A stretch of DNA of 18,493 nt from positions 1-18,493 of the forward strand of contig CAMKNF010000018.1 of NCBI GenBank assembly GCA_946414115.1, read 5' to 3'. Every line of letters begins with the position of its first letter. Position 1 is the first letter of the stretch. Positions 1 to 6,759 of the stretch are shown here, one piece after another. The translations under genes and the position numbers were made by a program. The notes beneath the pieces are model-generated. The model did no database searches. It was not told the origin of the DNA and worked only from the letters and a program-made list of their open reading frames with translations. The DNA is from an uncultured Ruminococcus sp. (GTDB lineage: Bacteria; Bacillota; Clostridia; Oscillospirales; Acutalibacteraceae).

Positions 1-45
1 GATACTTGATGGTGACTGGAGTTCAGACGTGTGCTCTTCCGATCT
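1..45. other. Illumina TruSeq-type adapter left on the contig end
   Basis: Bases 12-45 match the Illumina multiplexing read-2 primer site (starts GTGACTGGAGTTC, ends CTCTTCCGATCT). Bases 1-3 (GAT) fit the end of the P7 arm, and bases 4-11 (ACTTGATG) sit where an 8-base index lies in that primer. Genomic sequence therefore starts at 46. The match is by recognition and is full length over the primer site. It is a library or assembly artefact and should be trimmed. Confidence 0.97.
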
Positions 46-1014
46 CTCGGGAGAAATTATATAAGTTGTATTTGCCATTTCCCACATAAAGTAGAGATTG
101 TCGTTATCCCAAGCGGCATAAAGTGCATATGCGTCCCAAGGCTGTTCGTGCATTGCAGAAGGCATATATACTCTCGGGTCATCATTTGCAACACCCTGTG
201 CAATAATCATTGAGCTGTCCCAGTCGCTTACATCGCCGTCAACAGTAATTGTTTTATTCTTACCAAGCTGTAAATCGGGATTTGTTGCATAATAACCTGC
301 TTCAGCCTCCGTTGTGTGACCGTCGGATTTTGAAGAGAAAGTAGTCTTGGTCTTTGTAAAGCTCTTTTTAAATGTATAGGTCTGTTCGGTTTCAACGCCG
401 TCTGAACCTGTAGCATAAAGAGTAAGGGTTACAACTGAATTACCGATTTTACCTTCTCCGATGGTGATAACTTCGTTGTTTGAAAATGCAGTCTTTTCAG
501 AGCCATCAATTGAATAGTAGCCTTTTGCTGCGTTTTTAAGACCGAGTTTTACCTGCATGCTGTCAGATGAGAAACCTGTGCCGGATGCAGTATAACAGAA
601 TCCGTAACCGTGATCATCAGGCTTGCCGTAAACAACCCAGTTTAAATCAGCTGTCAAAAGCTTGCATTCACCTGTCTTAAGAGAAAGTCCTGCACCTGTG
701 GGGTACTGCTCCTTTCCCTCACCCTTTTCAAGTCCGTTTGTAAAAATAATGTTTTCAGACTTGTAGGTAGACGGGAAACTCTTTGTATAAAGACCGTCAT
801 CAGTCTTTTCCATAAGTTCTCCGGGCCATTCAGCGTTGTTTTTGGTGCCGTAAGCGTATACATAGACTTTTTCCCAGTTGTATTTGGAATTGTCAAAATA
901 CACGCTTGAACCTGTTGTTGTAGCGGCAGAGGCTGAAAAAGCAGTAACTGCAAATGCTGTAATAACCATAGCCGCAACAAGCAGCAGGCTTGTGATTTTG
1001 CGATGTCTTTTCAT
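46..1014 (-). CDS. Secreted starch-binding protein, CBM26-type, probable GH13 amylase N-terminus (3' truncated)
   Basis: Open for 323 codons from ATG at 1014 to the adapter junction, with no stop seen. AGGAG lies 6 bases before the start. Residues 1-30 form a signal peptide (MKRHRK, hydrophobic core, ending SASA). Residues about 36-120 look like a CBM26 starch-binding module: they open VYFDNSKYNWEKVYVYAYG, followed by WPGELM and NIIFTNG. Residues about 130-230 form a beta-rich chitobiase-C/Ig-like stretch. Residues about 245-323 open with ITVDGDVSDWDSS and contain DPRVYMP and YALYAAWDNDNLYFMWEM, a carbohydrate-binding-like module I associate with large extracellular alpha-amylases or pullulanases of Ruminococcus-like bacteria. 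The catalytic domain would lie beyond the break, so the GH13 assignment is inference; secretion and starch-binding character are better supported. It would act outside the cell in starch breakdown. Transcribed alone from the promoter at 1052-1080. Confidence 0.8.
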
Positions 1015-1051
1015 AGTAGTTCTCCTTATTTATGTATTTTTAGACAAGAAA

Positions 1052-1080
1052 ATTATAGCACAATCAGCATTATTGAACAA
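1052..1080 (-). promoter_or_regulatory. Putative sigma-A promoter of the starch-binding protein gene
   Basis: On the minus strand TTGTTC (1080-1075) is separated by 17 bases from a perfect TATAAT (1057-1052). The TGC just before the -10 makes it an extended -10 (TGn). Transcription would start near 1045, about 30 bases before the ATG. The -35 is weak. No operator such as a CcpA cre site was recognised in the AT-rich 1081-1186 stretch. Confidence 0.6.
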
Positions 1081-1186
1081 TATAATATTATTATTTCGTG
1101 TGTTCATACAAATAATTGATTTCTGATTTATATAATATTAACATAGAATAAATATTAGTGCACAAAAATTAAAGACGTTTTTTGTC

Positions 1187-1217
1187 AAAAAAGAGCAGGC
1201 AAAAACCTGCTCTTTTT
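1187..1217 (-). terminator. Rho-independent terminator after cdaR
   Basis: GAGCAGG (1193-1199) pairs with CCTGCTC (1206-1212), extended by five A-T pairs, around a 6-base loop. On the minus strand the stem is followed by a T run. It lies 12 bases past the cdaR stop. The A/T flanks on both sides mean it could stop transcription in either direction. Confidence 0.85.
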
Positions 1218-1228
1218 AAAATGAAAAT

Positions 1229-2491
1229 TTATTTTTCTGAAATAGTTAAATTTGCCTTATAATCGCCGTATGCCCAACAGCTCTTGGCACCATTTATTTT
1301 AAATGTCACCGGCATCTGAACTGAACCGGTTATTCCCTTTGAATTTGAAGTGTCTATAACTGCCGTTATATCAGAAGATGTAAGACTGTCAATCTCATTC
1401 TTTGGACCGACAATAGTAACTGAAATACTCTTTTGAGTTACTTCCGCCTTATATTCTTTTGAAAGACCGTCAACAGAAAGCTTTTCAACAGTAAATGACT
1501 TAGATGACAATCCGCTCAAATCAAGCGTTACCTTTGCCGAAGTGGAATTGCTTAAGTTCTTGCAGTCAGTTGGAATATCAATACCAAGCGACGGGAATGT
1601 CTTTTTCTCTGCTTTCATGGTTGAGAAATCAATTGCTTCGAGATTAACAGAAGTAGTTTCATTAAGTACTTCTGCCGGTCCGGCAAGAAGAATTGTTGAA
1701 GGCTCAATAGAAATCATATCATCGGTAATCTCAAGCCCATCGGGAATATTTACAAACGTAGGCTTAACTTCTACTGTCTTTTCGGGCAAAACGGTTACAG
1801 TAGCTTTAACTGTTTTTACATCCATAGTAAAAAGTTCAGTAGAAAGTTTATTGTTATTTTTGTCATACAAAACAAGCTCTGCGTCAGTTTCAACAGACTC
1901 AGTAAGCGTTCCATTAATTTCTGCAACGGCATACACTTTGTCGATCTTTGAAATTTCAGTCTGAGGTCCCGAAATTACAACTGCTTTTGATGAAAGAGAA
2001 GTAACGCCGTAATAGCCGTCAGCTACCTTATACACAATATGATTGTCCTGTATTTGATATGTGCTTTCACGAAAATAATCAACAACAACCCTGATTGATG
2101 AGGGTACTACTGCAGAAGTAATCTGGAAGTTTGCCGAAGGATTGGTTTTTGATGCTGAAACCGCCAAATCATAGGTGTTTGGCGAATTAATTGTATTTGC
2201 CGCAGCAGTTACGGTAACGTCAGATTCATTTACAGCGCCAAGTACAGCCCTATTGCCCGTAACGGTAACAGAAGCAGTCTGCTCGCTGCCGGAAAAAATC
2301 TGTAAACCGTTATCACGTGCTTCATCGGTAAGTTCAATCTGGATTGGAATATTGCTTAATGTAACATTTGTATCATTAGTAGCGCCGAGACCTGAATATA
2401 ACCAGATTGAAAAAGAAATCAATATTGCAAGAACAAAAATAAATTTGTTGTTTTGCATCAGCTTATTAAGGGAGAATTTGTTTTTTTTCAA
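1229..2491 (-). CDS. cdaR: CdaR, YbbR-domain regulator of diadenylate cyclase
   Basis: 420 residues. A short basic N-terminus is followed by one membrane span at about 16-34 (FIFVLAILISFSIWLY). An extracytoplasmic region then holds roughly four YbbR-type beta repeats with the pattern 'V.V.G....I..I....V.A.ID.S'. In Firmicutes, YbbR/CdaR binds CdaA at the membrane and modulates c-di-AMP synthesis. The start is TTG at 2491, preceded by AGGGGAGG with about 7 bases of spacing. It overlaps the cdaA stop by four bases (TTGA), so translation is probably coupled. The usual third gene of this operon, glmM, is absent: a strong terminator follows directly. Family assignment is firm; repeat boundaries are estimates. 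Confidence 0.93.
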   Translation of the reverse strand: MKKNKFSLNKLMQNNKFIFVLAILISFSIWLYSGLGATNDTNVTLSNIPIQIELTDEARDNGLQIFSGSEQTASVTVTGNRAVLGAVNESDVTVTAAANTINSPNTYDLAVSASKTNPSANFQITSAVVPSSIRVVVDYFRESTYQIQDNHIVYKVADGYYGVTSLSSKAVVISGPQTEISKIDKVYAVAEINGTLTESVETDAELVLYDKNNNKLSTELFTMDVKTVKATVTVLPEKTVEVKPTFVNIPDGLEITDDMISIEPSTILLAGPAEVLNETTSVNLEAIDFSTMKAEKKTFPSLGIDIPTDCKNLSNSTSAKVTLDLSGLSSKSFTVEKLSVDGLSKEYKAEVTQKSISVTIVGPKNEIDSLTSSDITAVIDTSNSKGITGSVQMPVTFKINGAKSCWAYGDYKANLTISEK

Positions 2492-3351
2492 CTATGAAAC
2501 CTCCCCTTTTTCTTTTCTTTATTTTTCTCGTCATCATCAAGATAATCTTCAAGTAAAAACTCTTCAAGCTTATCAATGAGAGAATCTCTTGTAAAGTCAC
2601 GGAGCAGAACACCGTTTACAGCCAAGGATATAACGCCCGTTTCCTCACTGACAACAAGAACAACAGCATCACTCTGTTCACTTATACCGAGAGCCGCTCT
2701 GTGCCTTGTACCAAGGTTAATGTCGACATTCTTATTATCAGTCAAGGGAAGTATGCAGCCTGCCGCATAGAGCTTTCCGTCACGAATTATACTTGCACCG
2801 TCATGCAAAGGCGCTTTATTGAAAAATATATTTCCGAAAAGCGCAACAGAAGTTTCTGCATCAATTATAGTGCCTGTAGACGCAATGTCAGAAAGCATAA
2901 TTTCACGTTCGAAAACGAGTAAAGCTCCTGTTCTTGAGCGTGAAAACAAAAGAGAGGTATCAGCTGCGTCAACTATCGACTTTTTAACAGCTTTTTTCCA
3001 CTCGTCGCTTTTTCTGTGTTTGGAAAAAATCTTGATATATTTTTTATATGTATTATTTCTTCCCATCTGCTCGAGGAGCTTTCGCAATTCGGGCTGGAAA
3101 ATAATAACAATAATTACAACTGACGCTTCAAAGAATGTCTGAAGAAGCGATGACAGCATTGTAAGTCCACACAACGAAGATATAAAGTAAAGAACCAGCA
3201 ACAGTAAAATTCCTTTTAAAAGCTGTACGGCTCTTGTTTCTCTGATTAACTTAAAAAGTCCGAAAATTAAAACCGCAATCGCAAGAATATCAACAATATC
3301 TCTAATCTGAATTGTTCTGAAAATCGAAAAAATGCTGTTGATTATTTCCAT
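2488..3351 (-). CDS. cdaA: Diadenylate cyclase CdaA (DisA_N domain)
   Basis: 287 residues from ATG at 3351. Makes cyclic di-AMP from two ATP at the membrane; c-di-AMP controls potassium uptake, osmolyte transport and wall homeostasis in Firmicutes. Three N-terminal membrane spans lie at about 20-35, 42-60 and 66-85. The cyclase domain (about 90-265) carries the signature DGA at 184-186 (APLHDGASII) and RHR at 216-218 (GTRHRAALG). The C-terminus is charged and lysine-rich. An open frame extends 11 codons further upstream, but AGAGGAGGAAACGCA directly precedes the ATG at 3351, which gives the MEIIN start typical of CdaA. First gene of a two-gene operon with cdaR. Both catalytic motifs are intact, so an active enzyme is expected. 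Confidence 0.96.
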   Translation of the reverse strand: MEIINSIFSIFRTIQIRDIVDILAIAVLIFGLFKLIRETRAVQLLKGILLLLVLYFISSLCGLTMLSSLLQTFFEASVVIIVIIFQPELRKLLEQMGRNNTYKKYIKIFSKHRKSDEWKKAVKKSIVDAADTSLLFSRSRTGALLVFEREIMLSDIASTGTIIDAETSVALFGNIFFNKAPLHDGASIIRDGKLYAAGCILPLTDNKNVDINLGTRHRAALGISEQSDAVVLVVSEETGVISLAVNGVLLRDFTRDSLIDKLEEFLLEDYLDDDEKNKEKKKGRFHS

Positions 3352-3387
3352 TGCGTTTCCTCCTCTCAAGACTTTGTCGCACAAAAC

Positions 3388-3425
3388 AGGCGTTTTAAAT
3401 TTGATTCACAAGAAATAAAACGCCT
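3388..3425 (-). terminator. Probable terminator hairpin after the cysteine desulfurase gene
   Basis: AGGCGTTTTA (3388-3397) and TAAAACGCCT (3416-3425) form a perfect 10-bp stem with an 18-base loop. On the minus strand it is followed by GTTTTGT, a short T run. It lies between the cysteine desulfurase stop and cdaA. The large loop and short T tract make it a weak terminator, so some readthrough into cdaA is possible. Confidence 0.5.
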
Positions 3426-3461
3426 TTATCTTTGTACGTTGTAATATTATTTTAACACATA

Positions 3462-4637
3462 TTAAATATCAATTGCAACCTTTTTTAATTCTTTTTTGAA
3501 TTTATTTATTGTTCTTATTGATGAAATAAAATAATCTACCTGTTCATAATTTGAAAATACTGATAAAACTGCCCTTACCGTTCCGCTGTTTTGCGTACCG
3601 AAAAATTCGTGCGCAAGAGGCGCGCAATGAAGTCCTGCCCTTACTGCAATATTGAAACGTTTATTAAGTATTTCAGACGTTTCTTCACTGTCAAGTCCTT
3701 CTATATTAAATGAAATCACAGGTACGCATCTGTGGGTTTCGGGTGAATCAGTGTATAGTACAACTCCGGGTATATTCTTTAATTTATGATATAGACGGAC
3801 TGCAAGCTCGGACTCATAGCTTTCAATATTGCGTTCTGTTCTGTTCATAACAAATTTTATACCCTCGTTAAGTCCTGCGATTCCGGGAAGATTCGGCGTA
3901 CCGCTTTCATATCTGTCGGGCAGTATTGCAGGCTGTTTTCTTTCAGAAGAAAAACTGCCTGTACCGCCCTGAATCAGGCTTTCGGGCAAGGTTTCAGAAT
4001 TTATTACAAGTATACCAGTTCCCATTGGTCCGTAAAGTCCTTTATGTCCTGCTGTGCAGAGAAAATCTATACAACTGTCTTTCAGCGAAATCGGCACTAC
4101 ACCGGCAGTCTGTGCAGCGTCAACGCAAAACAAAACTCCGTGTATTCTGCACAATGCCGCTATTCTTTCTACAGGAAGTCTTACACCGAAAACATTTGAG
4201 GCGTGAGTGCAAACTACAAGCTTTGTATTTGGTCTTATGGCGTTTCTGAAATTATTTATGGTTTCTTCATCGTTGGGCGAATAATCGGCTATTGAGTACT
4301 CTACTCCATTCTCTTTTAAACTTTCAAGCGGACGTAAAACTGCGTTATGCTCAAGAGAGGAAATGACGGCATGGTCGCCCTCTTTCAGCAAACCCTTTAT
4401 TACATAATTCAGAGCAGCGGTGCAATTATAAGTGAATATTATTTTTTCGGGAGAATCTGCATTAAACAGTTCTGCCGCATTTTTACGGCATTCATACATA
4501 ATTTCTGACGCTTTAAGTGACATATTATGACCGCTTCGTCCCGGATTTGCCCCGTAATATCGCAGTGTTTTGTCAACAGCATTGACTACTGCTCGTGGTT
4601 TTGGAAAGGTTGTGGCTCCGTTATCAAAGTAAATCAT
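3462..4637 (-). CDS. Cysteine desulfurase family PLP enzyme (EF2568-like, aminotransferase class V)
   Basis: 391 residues, full length for the family. It begins MIYFDNGATTFPKP, the classic NifS/Csd N-terminus. His97 (SLEHNAV) would stack on PLP, Asp173 (CVDAAQTAG) would hold the pyridine nitrogen and Lys199 (AGHKGLYGP) is the Schiff-base lysine. Cys338 (RAGLHCAP) is the persulfide-forming cysteine, so the active site is complete. RYESGTPNLPGIAGL and the RAGLHCAP loop fit the TIGR01977 subgroup rather than IscS or SufS. The reaction is removal of sulfur (or selenium) from cysteine (or selenocysteine) to give alanine. The start ATG overlaps the stop of the DUF3343 gene by four bases, so the two are translationally coupled and probably work together. 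No SUF or ISC genes are nearby, so the acceptor is unknown. Confidence 0.9.
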   Translation of the reverse strand: MIYFDNGATTFPKPRAVVNAVDKTLRYYGANPGRSGHNMSLKASEIMYECRKNAAELFNADSPEKIIFTYNCTAALNYVIKGLLKEGDHAVISSLEHNAVLRPLESLKENGVEYSIADYSPNDEETINNFRNAIRPNTKLVVCTHASNVFGVRLPVERIAALCRIHGVLFCVDAAQTAGVVPISLKDSCIDFLCTAGHKGLYGPMGTGILVINSETLPESLIQGGTGSFSSERKQPAILPDRYESGTPNLPGIAGLNEGIKFVMNRTERNIESYESELAVRLYHKLKNIPGVVLYTDSPETHRCVPVISFNIEGLDSEETSEILNKRFNIAVRAGLHCAPLAHEFFGTQNSGTVRAVLSVFSNYEQVDYFISSIRTINKFKKELKKVAIDI

Positions 4638-4861
4638 TCTGCATCAACGGCAGCCGTTCCTATATAGGCTATACCGTTCCTTGAAAGAATTTCAACCGCT
4701 TTTGAGAAATCGCTTTTTACTAAAAGACTGTATCCGCAGGATCTGTTTTTTAGATTCATCGGAGTTCTTATAAGCCTGCTGAATACATTATTAAATCCTA
4801 AAATATCTCTTGCTCTCATTGCAAGTGTTACCGAGTTAAACATTATTAAGTTATTTTCCAT
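4634..4861 (-). CDS. DUF3343 protein, putative Se/S carrier-like
   Basis: 75 residues from ATG at 4861. An open frame begins eight codons earlier at 4885 but has no ribosome binding site, whereas AAAGGTG precedes 4861. The small alpha/beta protein opens MENNLIMFNSVTLAMRARDI and carries RTPMNLKNRSCGYSLLV. The Cys-Gly at 42-43 is the conserved feature of DUF3343, a family suggested to carry sulfur or selenium. It lies directly upstream of, and overlaps by four bases, an EF2568-type cysteine desulfurase, the pairing expected if Cys42 receives persulfide from Cys338 of that enzyme. The carrier function is inference. First gene of its operon. Confidence 0.8.
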   Translation of the reverse strand: MENNLIMFNSVTLAMRARDILGFNNVFSRLIRTPMNLKNRSCGYSLLVKSDFSKAVEILSRNGIAYIGTAAVDAE

Positions 4862-4937
4862 TATTTTCACCTTTGGTATATGCATAATATATTATGCTTT
4901 TTATTATATACTATGAAAAATAACATAAGAGTGGTAC

Positions 4938-4963
4938 AAAAAAGCGGCACAAAACCGTGCCGC
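4938..4963 (-). terminator. Rho-independent terminator of the asd-dapA-dapB operon
   Basis: GCGGCAC (4944-4950) pairs with GTGCCGC (4957-4963) around a 6-base loop. On the minus strand it is followed by six T (4943-4938). It lies about 35 bases past the dapB stop. A second short hairpin (CCGC/GCGG, about 4980-4990) sits between the stop and this terminator. Confidence 0.88.
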
Positions 4964-4998
4964 CAAGTTAATCCGGCACCGCATAAGCGGCTTATACA

Positions 4999-5763
4999 TT
5001 AACCCATTTTGTCGCTTAAAAGATTTCCCATATTGTACATTCCCGCCTTTTGAGAAGCGAGGAAAGCGGCGGCATTTACTGCGCCTACGGCAAAAACTTC
5101 TTTTGACTGTGCCTGATGTGATACGGTGATTACCTCGTCGTGACCGGCAAAAATAACCTCGTGTTCCCCGACGATTGTGCCGCCTCTTACCGAATGAATA
5201 CCGATTTCATTCTTTGAACGCTTCTTTCTGTAGGAATGTCTGTCATAAACATACTGCGGTTCTTCGTTAAGAACTTCAGAGATTCCGTCAGCTATCATTA
5301 GTGCTGTGCCACTTGGAGCGTCAACTTTTAAATTGTGATGTTTTTCTACAATTTCAATATCAAAGCTGTTGCCGAGTACCTTTGCAGCTTCTTTGGTAAG
5401 CTCTATAAGAAGATTTATGCCAAGCGACATATTTCCCGAATAAAATACTGCAATTTTTTCAGAGGCTGACTTAATTTTTTCAACCTGCTCCACTGAATAA
5501 CCTGTAGTACATATTACGCAGGGCACTGAATTTTCAACAGCATAATCAAGCATATCATCAAGAACAGCAGGATTTGAAAAGTCTATAATTGCATCGGGTT
5601 TTTCTTTAATCTCGCTGAAATTCCTGAAAACAGGAAAATCATAATTGCTCTCTCCGAAAGCATCTACTCCGAAAAAAGTAGTTGTTTCGGGATTCTGTGC
5701 TACTGCGTCTGCTACAAAATGTCCCATTTTGCCGTTACATCCGACAATTCCTATATTTACCAT
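4999..5763 (-). CDS. dapB: 4-hydroxy-tetrahydrodipicolinate reductase DapB
   Basis: 254 residues. Reduces 4-hydroxy-tetrahydrodipicolinate to tetrahydrodipicolinate with NAD(P)H, the second dedicated step to diaminopimelate and lysine, in the cytoplasm. The N-terminal Rossmann motif GIVGCNGKMG is at 5-14. The catalytic signature VEKHHNLKVDAPSGTA gives His142-His143, Lys146 and DAPSGTA at 148-154. Start chosen at ATG 5763, with AAAGGGG 7 bases before it. An in-frame TTG at 5799 would add 12 residues, but it lies in the loop of a 10-bp hairpin and lacks a ribosome binding site. Last gene of asd-dapA-dapB. All key residues are present. Confidence 0.96.
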   Translation of the reverse strand: MVNIGIVGCNGKMGHFVADAVAQNPETTTFFGVDAFGESNYDFPVFRNFSEIKEKPDAIIDFSNPAVLDDMLDYAVENSVPCVICTTGYSVEQVEKIKSASEKIAVFYSGNMSLGINLLIELTKEAAKVLGNSFDIEIVEKHHNLKVDAPSGTALMIADGISEVLNEEPQYVYDRHSYRKKRSKNEIGIHSVRGGTIVGEHEVIFAGHDEVITVSHQAQSKEVFAVGAVNAAAFLASQKAGMYNMGNLLSDKMG

Positions 5764-5787
5764 TTTTACTTCCCCTTTAAGTAAAGC

Positions 5788-5814
5788 AATACCGCACAAA
5801 AAGCGTGCGGTATT
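5788..5814 (-). other. 10-bp hairpin between dapA and dapB
   Basis: AATACCGCAC (5788-5797) and GTGCGGTATT (5805-5814) form a perfect 10-bp stem with a 7-base loop, 21 bases past the dapA stop and 24 bases before the dapB start. On the minus strand no T run follows, so it is not a standard terminator. It could set an mRNA processing or stability boundary, or slow readthrough so that dapB is made less than dapA. The structure is seen; the function is inferred. Confidence 0.6.
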
Positions 5815-5835
5815 ACAAGTTTAGAAATTCAATAA

Positions 5836-6744
5836 TCAATTAACATTAACGTGCTTGCCGAGTAAATCATACTTTGCAAGACAATCCTTGAGGTCGTGAT
5901 AACCTGATACGCTCATAGGAACAAGCGGTAATCTGCACTCGCCTGCATCATATCCGAAAAGATTCATTGCAGTCTTAATCGGAATCGGGTTAACGTCGCT
6001 GAACAATACGTTCATAAGCTCAAGATAGTGGAAATGAAGCTTCTGTGCCTCTGCAAAGTTATTTTCAAGGCAGAGCTGACAGATTTTGTGCATCTCGGCA
6101 GGACAAATGTTTGCAAAAACAGAAATTACGCCGAGTGCTCCGAGTGACATAAACGGAACAGTCTGGTCATCGTTACCTGAATAGATGTCAAGCTTATCAC
6201 CGCAAAGCGAACGGATTAATGCAACCTGTGAAATGTTGCCGCTTGCTTCCTTTGCCGCAACAATTCTATCGTGCTTGCAAAGCTCCTGATAAGTCTTGGG
6301 TTGAATATTACAGCCTGTTCTTGACGGAACATTATAAAGAATAATCGGCAAATCAACAGAATCTGCAATTACGTTAAAGTGCTTGATAAGACCTGTCTGT
6401 GAAGTTTTATTGTAGTAGGGAGTTACACACAGAAGTGCGTCTGCTCCCGTCTTCTGTGCTGACTTTGAAAGCATAACTGCCGTTGAAGTGTCGTTGCTTC
6501 CTGTACCTGCAATAACGGGGATTCTTCCGTTAATCTTTTCGGCTACAAAGGAAAGCACCTCGCAATGCTCCTTTTCAGAAAGAGTAGCCGCTTCACCCGT
6601 AGTACCGCAGGCAATGATAGCGTCAGTACCGTTTTCAACATGAAATTCAAGAAGCTGTCCGAGAACATCGTAATTTACGCTTCCGTCTGAATTCATAGGC
6701 GTAATGATAGCAACGCCTGAACCGGTGAAAATGTGGTTAGCCAT
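5836..6744 (-). CDS. dapA: 4-hydroxy-tetrahydrodipicolinate synthase DapA
   Basis: 302 residues. Condenses pyruvate with aspartate semialdehyde, the first committed step to diaminopimelate and lysine. It has a TIM-barrel class I aldolase fold. Landmarks: GTTGEAATLS (47-56, Thr48-Thr49 of the proton relay), Tyr110-Tyr111 in VTPYYNK, Tyr137 in LYNVPSRTG and the Schiff-base Lys165 in AAKEASG. GGAGG lies 6 bases before the ATG. Only 15 bases separate it from the asd stop, so it is co-transcribed with asd, which makes its substrate. Length and motifs are standard. Confidence 0.97.
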   Translation of the reverse strand: MANHIFTGSGVAIITPMNSDGSVNYDVLGQLLEFHVENGTDAIIACGTTGEAATLSEKEHCEVLSFVAEKINGRIPVIAGTGSNDTSTAVMLSKSAQKTGADALLCVTPYYNKTSQTGLIKHFNVIADSVDLPIILYNVPSRTGCNIQPKTYQELCKHDRIVAAKEASGNISQVALIRSLCGDKLDIYSGNDDQTVPFMSLGALGVISVFANICPAEMHKICQLCLENNFAEAQKLHFHYLELMNVLFSDVNPIPIKTAMNLFGYDAGECRLPLVPMSVSGYHDLKDCLAKYDLLGKHVNVN

Positions 6745-6759
6745 AGTTTACCTCCATAA

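Noticed and set aside
654..980. 108-codon minus-strand frame within the starch-binding gene
   Set aside because: Wrong frame on the same strand. The frame starting at 1014 carries the signal peptide, CBM motifs and ribosome binding site and stays open to the adapter.
1542..1964. 140-codon plus-strand open frame inside cdaR
   Set aside because: Antisense to a clear YbbR-domain gene; serine/valine-rich mirror composition and no ribosome binding site.
3388..3425. c-di-AMP riboswitch (ydaO type) ahead of cdaA
   Set aside because: Only a simple 10-bp hairpin is present in a 110-base gap, far too short for the ydaO aptamer; it fits a weak terminator.
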